Shown here piece by piece: positions 1 through 11,231 of a DNA stretch of 64,000 nucleotides. The translations under genes and the position numbers were made by a program. The notes beneath the pieces are model-generated. The model had not been told where the DNA came from and made no database searches. It saw only the letters and a list, made by a program, of their open reading frames with translations. Every line of letters starts with the position of its first letter. Positions within the stretch are counted from its first letter, which is position 1. The DNA is from Fonsecaea monophora (taxonomy: Eukaryota; Ascomycota; Eurotiomycetes; Chaetothyriales; Herpotrichiellaceae), in NCBI RefSeq assembly GCF_001642475.1, contig NW_019173969.1, positions 124,001 to 188,000 on the forward strand, written 5' to 3'.

Positions 1-551
1 AATAGCCAGAGACTGGGCCTTGCCTCTGTCTTTATCATCTTTGGCTTTGTCAATGCCGTCTCGTTCCAATCTTTGTATGCCACTTCTTTCGCCCCCCCCC
101 GCCCCCCTCCTCCCCTCAACTCTTTTCTTTTTTTTCTAAAGTACCAATGCTAAACATTCTTGGAACTCACAGGGCCTATGTTCTCCCCACCGAAATCGCC
201 ACGCCCACCCTGCGCGAGCCCACCATGACGTGGGCCATGTTCTGGTCGTACGTGACGGCCATCATCACGACGTTTGCCATTCCGCAGATCACGGCCGCCG
301 ACGCCGGCAACCTGGGTGCCAAAGCCGCCTTCATCTTCGCCGGCTGCGTCTTGATCACGACCGTTTGGGCCTACTTTTACATTCCCGAGACAAGGGCCCG
401 CACCGTCGTCGAGGTCGACGAGATGTACGCCCTCAAGCTGCCCATGCGGAAGTGGAGACATTACCAGTGCCAGACTGTCCAGCTCACCGCCGAGATTGTC
501 GAGCACAAGAGTGCGGGTGCGGACCACTCCGAAGCGGGAGCTGCGGTCTAG
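1..551 (+). CDS. MFS sugar/alpha-glucoside porter, 3' part only
   Basis: This is the C-terminal part of a major facilitator sugar porter of the plasma membrane, cut by the window edge. Frame 1 is open from base 1 (NSQRLGLASVFIIFGFVNAV) and joins the downstream ORF through an intron at about 75-172 (donor GTATGC, pyrimidine-rich, acceptor CACAG), giving SFQSLAYVLPTEI. Visible family marks are the YxxPTEI motif with a following R-E-x-T after a transmembrane helix, three more hydrophobic helices, and the PETRxRT signature near the end (residues IPETRARTVVEVDEMY), which is diagnostic of the sugar-porter family. A charged cytosolic tail of about 45 residues follows, ending at the TAG at 549-551. 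The substrate cannot be told from this part; the overall look is that of fungal hexose or alpha-glucoside permeases. The ATG at 147 lies inside the intron and is not a start. Confidence 0.85.
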
Positions 552-944
552 CAATGGGCGGAGATCATGGGTGTGATGTGGATCACATGTCTCAAGGGAA
601 GAATCCTGTGTGTGTGTTCCGATCTATGTCGAGTTGGTTGTCGGCGCGAAAAGTTGGGGTTTCAATGCAAGTGAATGGCATTCCAAGGGGTGAGGGTGAG
701 TTACGTATCTCAAGACTTTGCCAGGTGGTTCCAAGTAAATGTATATAGCCCTACGAGGATCTATCTGTCTGTCTGTCAGGGTAATGCCCCTAGTCCCTTA
801 CCCCACCCTCGTCAAATAGACGGAATCTCTTGACTTTCACCTTCACCGTCCACGCGTCCTAGATCTCTAGAGTGCCATCAGGTCCCAATGGTTGTTGTTC
901 AGCTGCCAGTCTCGGTACGAGGACGCCCGGTTCTGTGTCTGCAT
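552..944. other. Intergenic, convergent 3' regions
   Basis: Gap between the stop of the sugar porter and the stop of the MFS gene on the other strand. It should hold the two 3' UTRs. There is a short TCTGTC repeat near 762-778. I see no gene or other structure. Confidence 0.5.
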
Positions 945-2616
945 TTATAAGCTCGCGCCACGATCTCTCCGCGCCTCTATCCGCCACCGCGGCCCCCATT
1001 TCCGAAGCGCAACTGCGAGTGGCACGCACACGACGCCCACAACGAGGGCAAACACTGTAAAACACCATCCCGCTCCAACGGCGTCGATCAGTGTCTCCAC
1101 CGCAGCGATGCCACCGGCGCTCAGGAGGCAGCGGATCAGGCTGTAGCTCGCTTGGACGGTGGCGCTGCGGTTGGGGTTCAGATCGGTCAGCAGGGTGCCG
1201 CAGATCGTGAAGATGGAGACTTGGGACGCGCCGCTGAGGAAGGTCATGAGGAGTGGCACTGCCAGCGGCACGTCCGGGTGGGCTTGAGCGTGGGCGTGGA
1301 CGTGGACTTGGTGGTGTAAGGACCAGCCGTAGCCCAGGGTCGCGGCGCAGCTGATCCCGAATAGCGGGAATATCGATTTCAGTCGGGCTTGTTCGATAGG
1401 GAAATCACCCACAAGGTTGAGGTCGATTGGGGATTTGTCATTGTTTGGAATAGCGGGGATGTGGTCCTTGGTTGTTGTTGTTGTCCGACGGTAGTCCCTG
1501 TCTAGAACTCTGCCGGTGAGGAGGGCGGCGAGGATCCCTCCAACCCCTAGCGGCAGGTATGTCAGTCCGCCTTTCAGGTAGTTGAGCCCATGTGTGCGGA
1601 TCACCAGCGTGGAGAGCGACGTGGCGATGCACCCGTATTTATACAGTATACTGCATTCCCCCGATGAGTATAACAAGGAAGGAAGCTCGGTCCAAGAGCA
1701 GTTTCAAGCAGTGAAGCGGGTTCGGCATGTTGATGCGTGGTCGTCGTCGCTGTTGTCGTCGCGGGGATGCGGCGTCATGGACCTCCTCCTTTTGTTCGAC
1801 ATTTCTGAGGATGTTGACGAGTGGCCGGTACATCCAGTGTGGTGTTTGCCCACTACCGTCGCTGACAAGTTTCCTACATGTCTCCGGGACGACGAGGAGC
1901 AGGATAATCAAGTTACATCCCGACAGGATTGACAGGAACCAAAAGACCCAGCGCCACGAAAGGGTCTCGGTGAGGATACCCCCCAGGACCGGGCCGATGC
2001 ATGGTGCTGAGTTTGTGCTGTTCTCATTAATCAGTAACCATGTTTTCCTTTCCGTGAGTAGAGTATGAATTTTCAGAACATACAAGCCCTGTAGAATTCC
2101 CACATAGGACCCCCTCTCCACGGGAGGAGCGATATCAGCTATAAAGCCGTAGGCGATGGCGATCGTGCCTCTAGATGTGTCAGTCAAATTGCTGCTGTGG
2201 ATCTATGAGACTCTCTCTACCTTACTTGACGCGCCTGCACTCTGCAGACACCGCAGAGCTATCAAAGCCGCATAGTCGTTCTGCAGAGCAAGGCCCAAGT
2301 TGGCGGCGAAATAGACGAGGAACGCCACGAGACAGATTGGTCTTCTGCCGACCTGGTCGGCCATGTCGCCGAGCACGCTAGGCGCCACGCCAGAGACGAT
2401 CTGGAACGAAGTGATGGAGAGGTTGATGGCCTCAATCGACACAGACATGGACCGGGCGATTGCGGTTATCGCTGGATAGTAGATGAAGGACGACAGGCCA
2501 GAGTACATGGCAGACAGTGAGGCCAGCCATGAGATACAAAGCTTTTGTCGACGTGAAAAGGTCGAGTATGTCGATATCGCGACTTGGCTGGTAGGGTTGG
2601 GCTCAATTGTGTTCAT
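945..2616 (-). pseudogene. QDR/DHA1-type MFS drug:H+ antiporter, probably frameshifted
   Basis: Translated pieces form one 12-helix DHA1-type transporter. Exon 1 (2616 down to about 2226, start ATG 2616) gives the N-terminal helices with the loop 2-3 motif (GDMADQVGRRP). Exon 2 continues with AYGFIADIAPPVERGSYVG and, after an intron at about 2083-2022, APCIGPVLGG, the antiporter motif of helix 5. The last part (about 1660-945) holds NYLKGGLTYLPLGVGG and the final helices. The exon 1/2 junction is not certain at base level. Between GGMQYTV and YGCIATSLSTL the frame shifts by one and a TAA appears at 1641-1639; no GT-AG intron removes it. Relatives would be expected to read straight through, so four extra bases in the palindrome GTATTTATAC (1635-1644) are the likely cause. 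Alternatives are a sequencing error or an unusual splice. If intact, it would export drugs or metabolites at the plasma membrane. Confidence 0.7.
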
Positions 2617-3532
2617 TGTCGGTTCGCTGCTGAGATGTGCTTTTCGTATTACCGCAGTGAGTCAGACAGGCACATTTGCTAGGTATCTAGATGGATGAGA
2701 GTCAATCATCGCTGGCATTGACTTGACAAATTTGGTGGATGGTCGCGATTGACCGTCATAAATCAATCTCAGAGCGTGTGCATGGACTTTTGTCACTGGT
2801 GGTCACCAAACTAGAAGCATGACAGTTCGTCCTGCCAACACAGTCTGTTTACACAGGCAATCCTGTTGCTGATCTTAGTCAGGCGGGAGGTAGCTTTCAT
2901 CATGGTGTAACGTACCACATTCCCTGGCTCTCGATCAGGTATTTCTGCCAATGCCATGGAAGCCAACCGCGTTTTTGTGTGAAATATTACACAGAACGTG
3001 CCGCTCGTCCCAGAGGTTCCAACGATGGTCATCTTCTGGGGTTGATCGTCCATGATCGCAATCTTATTTTGATCATTTTTCGTGGTCCGCGACTCGCCAT
3101 GCGAGGAATGCTGGAATGGAATTTGCGGGTCTTGGGTTGACAATCTCGCGCCGCTAGCAATGGGTGTGCAATGCCTGGGGAAACACTTGGTCATGTTTCT
3201 GGAGGTGGCATATTTTCGTTCATTTTGTTGACTGTTTCGAGAGGAAGGGGGTTAAAAGGAATGCTGATAGATACTTGCCCCTCAAAGCAGAGTAGATGAT
3301 ATCGTGTGATCAACTTGTTGATTGTCTATCTCATCACGCCAATCAAACCATAAATACGAGGTATAGAAGGCGCGATTGCTGCGTGGCAGGCACCGCTTAA
3401 CCTCCCGAAGTAATAGGGCAACGTGCAAGTGGCTTTGTCAGGAACATCCTGTTGTGCCTGTGTCCTATCGTCATCTGCGATAATGCATAGCAGGCAGGCT
3501 ACTACTGACAATCCCCAAAATACCTCGGTTTA
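2617..3532. other. Intergenic: promoter of MFS gene and 3' side of kinase gene
   Basis: About 0.9 kb between the MFS start and the stop of the kinase gene. A minus-strand open frame at 2811-3194 has no domain or sequence character that I recognise and is probably chance. I see no RNA gene or repeat. Confidence 0.4.
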
Positions 3533-5000
3533 TTATGTATGTAAATGGGTTCCTCTGAAGCTCATTCGGTCGTCAAGGACAAGGCTTCTCAAATCTAATC
3601 TCCGGCTAACATCAAATTCCTCAAGCACAACGGGATTCAGGGTTGTCGCGGTAGGCTCCAACCATGCGTCGAATCCACCACGGTACTTCTCGGTCAAGTA
3701 CCTCATGCTGTCCTTCGCACTGGATATACGTACAGTCATTCAGTGTCCTGCCAGGTGCTTTGGGTGGAAGGTGCAAAGCAAAGAACTTACTATCCTCGAA
3801 ATCTATCGGTGTTGGGAAACAAGGCTGAGATCAGAAGATCATACCTCCTGTACTCGGAAACTCGGTTAGCCAACCGTGTAAAATGTGAAAGAGCTGGGGA
3901 ATGGGGACTCACATGGCGTACAATAGATTCCTATCATCCCAGTCGTTGACGGGAAAGTCCATGCCCATCTTCTTTTGGTACTCTTTTATAAAAGGCCTGC
4001 CCATGCGGTAGCGTGGTGCCCTCCAACTGCCTAAATCTGCTTCATGGTGACCCCACATCGCACAGGAATCAAACAGAACAACTTGGTCCGTATCTGCATC
4101 CGGCATACAGTTCCCAGGCCAGAGATCGGTGTGGATCAAGCACGGCGTGACCTTACGACCACCTGTTTCAAGCGGTCGAAGGAGTCGCGGAACGACCAAT
4201 TCCAGCGTCTTTCTCTTGAGGTCTTCAAAGTCGCCGTCGTGGTTGTTCTGCGCCCGCGACTCGATCTCCATCATGGCCGTCAGCGCGTTGGTGAAGTGTC
4301 TCTCCCACGTATCTTCCCATCCGGCCTTGTTCGGGATGTTGGCCAGATGGGTGACGACGTGAAACCCGAATTTGCCGTTTGGCGATTTGCCCGAGCTTTG
4401 GCGGTGCAGCTGGACGACCGCATCGACAACCCGTATGGGGTCTGGGACTTTGTCGGCCACCATGTCCCGGAACTCGGCGAGGTAGTAGTACATGTCTGGA
4501 TCGTCCCGATATGCTCCCCAGGCGATGGGTTTGGGGACGTTGGCGGGAAGATAGGTGTGGATGGCCTGTTCAGACTCGTAGGTCCCGACCATCATGCGCC
4601 TGCCCAAGGGGCCACGTTGATTCTGTGTCCCGTTAACGAGGTATCCCACAGCACGATATAGAATCAGCCGGGTTTGGTCTCGTCGTACCTTTTTGAAGAA
4701 TTTCAGAATCCGTCCATCTTTTTGAGAGGTTTCGATGCACACGGTCTGCACCCACGCACTCGTGCCAGAGGGATTGATCGAGACGACTTCGGTGCCTTTT
4801 GGTAGCTCTAGGAATATCTTGTTAAATTAATAGGAAACAAATCCACACGAGCTTTGACGGTTCAAGTGACGAAGGTGAGGGGATGCTTTGTGCACACCTT
4901 TGAATACGTTGGCGTCGAGCTCTTTCTCTGGCGTGGGGGCTTCAATCGCCAGTCCATTGATCAAGTCAACTGGTGGCCAGACTTCAACGCTTTCCGACAT
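3533..5000 (-). CDS. Fructosamine/ketosamine-3-kinase-like protein (APH fold)
   Basis: A soluble kinase of the fructosamine-3-kinase branch of the aminoglycoside phosphotransferase fold; the family phosphorylates ketoamine adducts on glycated proteins and starts their removal. The start is the ATG at 5000 (MSESVEVWPPVDLING). The first intron joins DANVFKG to LPKGTEVVSINPSGTSAW, the nucleotide-binding sheet region. The main exon (to 3909) has the catalytic-loop equivalent HTDLWPGN and the metal-binding segment LFDSCAMWGHHEADLG. Two short 3' introns follow: GTGAGT just after LLYAM joins RYDLLISALFPNTDRFRGY, and GTAAGT joins AKDSMRYLTEKYRGG; the stop is at 3533. In the family consensus the loop reads HGDLWxGN; here Gly is Thr, a mild change. 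The C-terminus of about 35 residues past GGFDAWLEP is longer than usual. The exact substrate is inferred from family only. Confidence 0.82.
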
Positions 5001-6080
5001 TTCGGGTGGGATTTGATTGCTCGAGGCGCGGAAATCCCAAGCCACGATATCAGGGTAATTGACAAAGAGCCCGAGGCAACGTGAATGGCGGTAGAGGATG
5101 CATCCCAAACCTTGGATGCTGCAAGGAGAATTGGCCCAGGCAGAGCCACCGCATTCCAACATGCGTCATATACAGACGCTTCACTGACATGCTTGGAGCT
5201 GCCGAGTTGGGACTTTGACAATGCATTCTTCGGCCTTGGGAGGAAGAAGCCCTTGAATTGAGGTCGTTTCGGTGGATGTCAATATGTATACCTGCACGCA
5301 TTAAAATATAGGCAGTTGATGTCTGTCATTCTTCTGTGGAGGGCCGCCTTGATATTGACCTTGAAAGCCACGTCTCAATACAGGTAAGGACGGAGAGTCT
5401 AGCGACTAGAAAGTGAAATAATCATGTTTATGTCCACACGGAGGACGTTCTGGGGCGTGATCTCGTCGGGTCTCACCCTCCCGTTCAAGATACCCACCCT
5501 GTAGCGGCATCATTGACAGTGGCTGTTTCGACTGAAAGTCGTGTACGTGCACTCGAAGCCCGAGCAGCCACCCTGCTGGCACTGGTGCTGCTGGATACAC
5601 AACAATGATATCAGCGCAGCAAGCGACAGGATAGATACCCAAGCAAGCCAACCCCTTCCTTTCTGACGAGCTCCCTATCAGCCCACGGCACAAACACCCC
5701 GCACTTCGGGTTCGCAGCCAATAGAATGGCAGCTGAGTCGAGGCCTTTCTCCTGCTGAGTCACCGTGCCATATCCTCATCCGGGGCTGGAGCTGAGCTGT
5801 TGGCACGGTTGACTGGATCTCTCCGTATCTCAGGGTCTCGTGTCTCGTGGGATGGAGGGGGCGGCGGCGGCAAGACATGCTTTGCTTTGGTTGACTTGTC
5901 ACTTTGACATTTTTCTCCTGCTTGTCCCCCCTCCAGAAGGTAGTTTCACACATGTGCAAGTAGATCCGTATATATATTCTCATCACTCCCCTTACGTGTA
6001 CGAAAAAGGACCATGAGACTGTGCCGTTGAAAGACCCCTCCCAAGCCTTTCACAAAAAAAAACCATCCTTCTCTTCAACA
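5001..6080. other. Divergent promoter region between kinase and orphan gene
   Basis: About 1.1 kb with no supportable gene. It serves as promoter for the kinase (leftward) and for the orphan gene (rightward). Short frames on either strand show no recognisable domain. A TATATATATT box lies near 5969-5978. Confidence 0.45.
5969..5978 (+). promoter_or_regulatory. Putative TATA box of the orphan gene
   Basis: TATATATATT lies about 105 bases before the ATG at 6081, a plausible distance for a fungal core promoter with a short leader. It also argues that the leader begins near 6000 and that 6081 is the first usable ATG. Inferred from position only. Confidence 0.35.
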
Positions 6081-7868
6081 ATGCCCATCATCGACAAAGA
6101 CGTCCCCCAAACCATCTCGATCCCTTCAGCGACACTGCGCAAATTCTCGGGATCTCGAGTCGACCCGTACACCCGCTACGTCGCGTACCGGCTCTTCAGA
6201 GACCTGAACATCTCGGTCCAGGGCCAGAGAAACATCAACAATGCGCTCAGCAACCTCCCCGTCCACGTCTCGGTCGCGCCGGGCGAGAAGTTGTCCTTTG
6301 GTTGGGGTCTGTCCAACGTCATCCGCGACCAGGCTGTGCATGAGGGTTCCTACGAGCACCTGGCCATGATGATCGCATTGGGAGAGAGCTTCCATGAACC
6401 CTACGGGGCCAGAGTCCTCATGTCCATGGCTGATGCGGCTGCTGGTCCCGACGACATGACGCCCCATTTTAGTCAGTGGCAGGCTGCGCTGCACGGTTGC
6501 AACGGCATATTCGCCACGTCGGATTTCGGGCTGCTGGTCGAGGATTATCTCCAGATCGACCCTTATCCCATCGTCTATCCTATGGAGCGGGTCAAGAGGA
6601 TTGATGATGTCTTCCCACCAAGCATGATCGCTGAGGCGTTACGGGCGTTGATGCGCGTCACAAAGGGAGAAGCAAAGCATGTCACGCTTATCGGCAGTGG
6701 CATCATATCGTGGTTCGCAGCTATCGCCGAGTGGCTGTGCGATCTGCGAATTGTCGTCTATCAAAAGGACGGGAAAGAACTCCGCGTCACGCACCCAGAT
6801 CAAGAGCCCCAACTCACCCTGGTGTTTGTACCGGAAGCTGGCATCAAAGCATCCTTCGACCCGTGGAAGCCCTCAGGACCAGCTGTCGAAGAACTGTCGC
6901 TGATCGATCGGACATACTCTGCCACTCTCCACACCACGAGATTTGGAGGCCGGGTTGCGTGGCAGTCACTGCTCCCTCGCGTCTTTGGCAAGAGCTTCCA
7001 CCATCTTGATCATGACAACTCCAAAGCCTTTGGGACAATGATTGGGAGCGCGGCGCGCATGTTTGAGGGTCTCGCGCACGGCAAGGGACACGAGGATCAC
7101 GGGCAGTTGGTGTCGGTCCAAAATCAGAGCAATACCGCGTCATACGGCGCCGGTCTCATCGAAACTATCACCAATTGGCTCCCCGAGCTGCGCAGATTTC
7201 AAGGTCGCATGGAACGGTCGTTGAAATTGTCACACGAGGATGCCTCAGCCTCGTATGTGGAGAACCTGACCAAGATCAGAAAAGCCTGCCACTGTGGAAT
7301 CTGCACGTCCAAGGACGAGGTGGACAAGGACAAGGAGGGCCATCCCCCCGATCACGGCTACTGTCTGGCAGTGTTGGTTGAGACGGTGATCTCGCTGGGG
7401 TTGGCTCTGGCCCGGATGGCCGTGTCGGCGCGACTGTTTCCCACCAGATCCGGTATCTACAGCTTCTATCAGAGTCAGGTGGCCCGGAGAATGGAGGCTC
7501 GAGGCCTGCACTGGACGATGCATTTCAAACTTGTCTATGGGAACGTGTGGAACGCCCCTGATGCCGTGCGACTTCAGAACTCGTTGCAAATATTTGCCGG
7601 GTCGAGACCCCAAGGGGACCTTCCGGAGAACTTGGTCGCGCTGTCACATGAGGGATGTTGCGCATATTTCATGGATTTGGAAAAGAGAATGAAGTCGTCG
7701 TCAGATTGCCCCCAGGTCAAATTGATCCGCGTGGTGCCCGGCGGAGTCAACGTGGGCGAGAAGGTCTTTGACAGGGCGTGCCTGGGGCCTATCGAAGATG
7801 CTGACCCAGATGATCCCTGGGAGGCCATCATTTATGAGCATCTTCCTGAGCCTCTCTTCTGCAAATGA
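6081..7868 (+). CDS. Intronless conserved-looking fungal protein of unknown function, 595 aa
   Basis: A single open frame of 595 codons with strong coding character. I chose ATG 6081 (context CAACAATGCCC); the frame is open upstream to 6021 but without an ATG. I do not recognise a catalytic domain. Visible landmarks: a segment with a Rossmann-like look, HVTLIGSGIISWFAAIAEWL, about residues 203-222; a Cys/His group KACHCGIC followed by HGYC, about residues 408-436, which could bind zinc; and a hydrophobic helix ETVISLGLALARMAVSARL just after it that may be buried or membrane-associated. There is no signal peptide. The protein has a globular composition with few low-complexity tracts. Neighbours (kinase, ACH1) do not suggest a shared pathway. 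It might be an enzyme with a nucleotide-binding fold, but that is only a guess from the glycine-rich stretch. Confidence 0.8.
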   Translation: MPIIDKDVPQTISIPSATLRKFSGSRVDPYTRYVAYRLFRDLNISVQGQRNINNALSNLPVHVSVAPGEKLSFGWGLSNVIRDQAVHEGSYEHLAMMIALGESFHEPYGARVLMSMADAAAGPDDMTPHFSQWQAALHGCNGIFATSDFGLLVEDYLQIDPYPIVYPMERVKRIDDVFPPSMIAEALRALMRVTKGEAKHVTLIGSGIISWFAAIAEWLCDLRIVVYQKDGKELRVTHPDQEPQLTLVFVPEAGIKASFDPWKPSGPAVEELSLIDRTYSATLHTTRFGGRVAWQSLLPRVFGKSFHHLDHDNSKAFGTMIGSAARMFEGLAHGKGHEDHGQLVSVQNQSNTASYGAGLIETITNWLPELRRFQGRMERSLKLSHEDASASYVENLTKIRKACHCGICTSKDEVDKDKEGHPPDHGYCLAVLVETVISLGLALARMAVSARLFPTRSGIYSFYQSQVARRMEARGLHWTMHFKLVYGNVWNAPDAVRLQNSLQIFAGSRPQGDLPENLVALSHEGCCAYFMDLEKRMKSSSDCPQVKLIRVVPGGVNVGEKVFDRACLGPIEDADPDDPWEAIIYEHLPEPLFCK

Positions 7869-9081
7869 GGCTAGAGCGACAAGCGAAACCCGTTTTGGGA
7901 AGGTCTCAGCTACCCGGAATAGATGCAAGAGTATTGGGTCACGGGATTGGATTTGGTGGTTGAGCACAAGTCACCAGCTCAACACCCAACATTTGGACTT
8001 GACGGATCAAAGGAAATATTGTGTTATTCTTTTCTTTTTCCCGACTGTCAGATTTGTGGGCAAACGACTAGAGAGGCGACGCCATCATCGATCGAGGAAA
8101 TCTCGGGATCTTTAAAGCGGTGGGGAGTAGAGCGGCGCCAGGGGGCGAGGGCTAAGTTTGACGTGTGGTACTTGTAGCTCTGGCTGGCTGGTGATAGGCG
8201 AGAGACACGGAGATGCTTCGGGGGAGATTTTTGAGAGTTGAGGTCAAGTGGTTCGATTGAATTGGCGTGTCTTGTATTTGTGCCTTGGATGATGTGACTG
8301 TAATTTCACAGTCTCTTGGAGGTGGATATCTGCAGCATACTGAGTACGACCAAATGTCAGTGACAAGACAGAGAAAATGAGCTCCTTGGTCTGCCACGTT
8401 GCTTGCTTGGTGCTTGGCTAGAAACGCAGCGAGCAGAAACGCAGACAAGCCCAAACAGGTCAAACAGATCAAACAGGGCATTCCCGCCAATCCGCCTCAT
8501 ATCCGGACGAGTCCGAGGCGGGGAGCTCATTAGCCTAACAGTGCCTAGTACAAGCCTAGCATCGCCTGGCGAGCCAAACAAAAGACCCAATGACCCAATG
8601 ACGAAACTTGCGTCTCTTATTATCTCCTTGACTTCCTACTAGGTATTGTAAGTTATTACAATTAGTTAGTCGCTGGCCTTCCTCCCGGACTAAGCTATCA
8701 TCAACCACGAGCTCCAGAACCTCCCCCTTCGAACCTCACGAGACTGCCTTGTTTTGTCGTGGTCGTGGTCGTCGTTGTCGCCCCTTTGTTGTCATCCATA
8801 TAAAAATCCCGCGAAGATAGACGAGCAAAGTCCGTTACTTCATTGGGACCTGGACGTCTTGCCTCTTCGCACTCCTTATTTACTGTCTTGACGAATCTCC
8901 CCTCCATCAATTTGAAGCTCCCCCGGTTTCTTGTCTCCGGTCTCCAGTCTCCAGTTTATTCCTCCATCGTTCCCTTTTTTTCTCACACACGCCTTTCTCT
9001 TTTTGTGTGGCTCCTTGTATACATTTCCCTTTGTTGGTCTAGCTATAAGGCTTTCATTGGGTCTTCATTTTCGATTCCACA
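7869..9081. other. Intergenic, ACH1 promoter and leader
   Basis: About 1.2 kb without a supportable gene. Small direct repeats occur at 8450-8478 (three copies of a TCAAACAG-like unit) and 8583-8601 (GACCCAAT twice). The stretch 8930-9060 is strongly pyrimidine-rich, as expected for a fungal promoter and 5' leader before the ACH1 start at 9082. Confidence 0.45.
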
Positions 9082-11231
9082 ATGGCCGCCTCAGCTCTCC
9101 TGAAGAGTAGATGCAGAAGAGCGAGCTATCTAAATGTGCGTACACCTCCAGTGTTGCTTGCGTTGAGCTTGAGCAGCAACTCCCAACCATAAGCTCTTAG
9201 AACCCTTTTGCATTTCCCCTCCCATTGAAGATGATGCGGGCCTCGAAGCGAACCTAGCCTGACTTCTGTGGGTAAATCTGGCTGACGACAAACGACAGAA
9301 ATTGACCAAGGCTGAAGATCTCATTGATCTATTCCCTCACGGTTCATATATCGGTTGGTCGGGCTTTACAGGCGTGGGATACCCCAAGTACGCTTTCTCA
9401 TCACATCAACTACATCATGTCCTACCTATCTCACTCCGCCATGGTAACCTGGTGCTAATCACGTTGGTGGTAAAACAGAAAGGTGCCAACCGCTCTCGCC
9501 GACCACGTCGAGAAGAATGGCCTCCAAGGCAAGCTCAAGTACAACCTCTTTGTGGGTGCCTCGTCAGGGGCAGAGACCGAGAACCGATGGGCTCGACTCA
9601 ACATGATTGAACGCCGTGCCCCGCATCAGGTTGGCAAGGAGATCGCGAAAGGCATCAACAACGGCAACATCAAATTCTTCGATAAGCATCTCAGCATGTT
9701 CCCGGTCGACTTGATGTACGGCTTCTACACCAAGCACAAGGCCAACAACCGCCTGGACGTGGCCATTGTCGAAGCTTCGGCCATTACAGAGGACGGCGGC
9801 ATCATTCCTGGTGCCAGTGTTGGGGCGTCTCCGGAAATCATCCAGATGGCGGACAAGGTAGGAGCACAGCTGACGACCAGTATCGTGCTGGGTGAAGACG
9901 ACTGATCAGTTCCTTATCAGATCATCATCGAACTCAATACCTCTGTACCTAGCTTTGAAGGTCTGCACGACATTACAATGACAGACCTCCCGCCACGAAG
10001 AAAGGCATGTTATCACTCCTTGTGCCTGAATCTTCAAGACTGACTGGTCTCGTTTACAGCCATACCTGATCATGGCCCCAGAGGACCGTATCGGAACACC
10101 ACACATCCCTGTCGACCCCGAGCGCGTGGTGGCTCTCGTTGAATCCGATTATCCCGATCAAACAACCGAGAATGCTCCCGAGGACGCGACCTCCGCGGCC
10201 ATCGCGCGCAATCTGATCGAATTCTTGGAACATGAGGTCAAACATGGCCGGTTGCCACCGAACCTGCTACCTCTGCAATCTGGCATTGGTAACATTGCAA
10301 ATGCTGTGATCGGCGGTCTGGCTGTAAGCACATACAACCCCTAATCATAAGTAGACAGCCTCCACAGTCGCATCCACTGACCTCTTCACCAGAAAGGAGG
10401 AGCCAACTTTAAGAATCTGAAGGTGTGGACGGAAGTGTTGCAAGATTCCTTCCTCGACCTCTTTGACAGTGGCAATTTGGACTTTGCCACTGCGACGTCC
10501 ATTCGTTTCTCTCCCGGAGGATTCCAACGCTTTTATGATGGCGTAAGTGTCACCCACGTAGATGTATATCTCTCACACATCAGGGGCTAAGAATGCGTCA
10601 ACAGTGGGAGAACTATCACTCTAAACTCATCCTCCGATCTCAGCAAGTATCAAACTCGCCTGAAATCATCCGCCGGCTCGGTGTGATCGGCATGAACACC
10701 CCCGTCGAGGTCGACATCTATGCTCACGCCAATAGCACCTGCGTCCTGGGCTCGCGGATGCTCAACGGGTTGGGTGGTTCGGCCGACTTTCTCCGTTCTG
10801 CCAAATACTCCATCATGCATACCCCAAGTACACGACCTTCCAAGACCGATCCCCACGGTGTGAGCTGCATCGTGCCAATGTGCACGCACGTCGACCAGAC
10901 GGAGCACGACCTGGATGTTGTCGTGACTGAAATCGTGAGTGTTTATCCCAGACTCTACTTCTATCTGGACTTATAAAGCTAACAATGGTTGAAAAAAAAA
11001 CAGGGCCTAGCGGACGTACGAGGAATGAGTCCACGAGAAAGAGCCCGCGAGATCATCAAGCAGTGCGCCCACCCGGAGTACCGCCCCATCCTGCAGGATT
11101 ACTTTGACAAAGCCGAGTTCGAGTGCTTGAGAAAGGGCATGGGCCACGAGCCGCACCTCCTCTTCAACACGTTCGATATGCACAAGAACCTGGTGGAGAA
11201 CGGGACCATGAAGATCAACGGCTGGAAATAG
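9082..11231 (+). CDS. ACH1: Acetyl-CoA hydrolase / succinyl-CoA:acetate CoA-transferase, mitochondrial
   Basis: Ach1 moves CoA between succinyl-CoA or propionyl-CoA and acetate in mitochondria, letting fungi use acetate and detoxify propionyl-CoA. The start ATG 9082 gives MAASALLKSRCRRASYLN, a basic presequence typical of matrix import. Exons then encode KLTKAEDLIDLFPHGSYIGWSGFTG, the long first CoA-transferase domain (LKYNLFVGASSGAETENRWA to EASAITEDGGIIPGASVG), IIIELNTSVPSFEGLHDIT, then PLQSGIGNIANAVIGGLA and FKNLKVWTEVLQDSFLDL. The latter exons hold the second domain with the conserved GIGNIANAV glycine motif. The last intron (GTGAGT at about 10935 to 11003) precedes GLADVRGMSPRERAREII, the family's C-terminal signature. 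About six introns of 50-80 bases are placed by frame and GT-AG. Reading through the intron after MADK would add 15 residues and stop at 9905. The identification is firm. Confidence 0.95.

Noticed and set aside
2811..3194. 127-codon minus-strand ORF between the MFS and kinase genes
   Set aside because: No domain, no clear promoter or splice signals, and composition near random.
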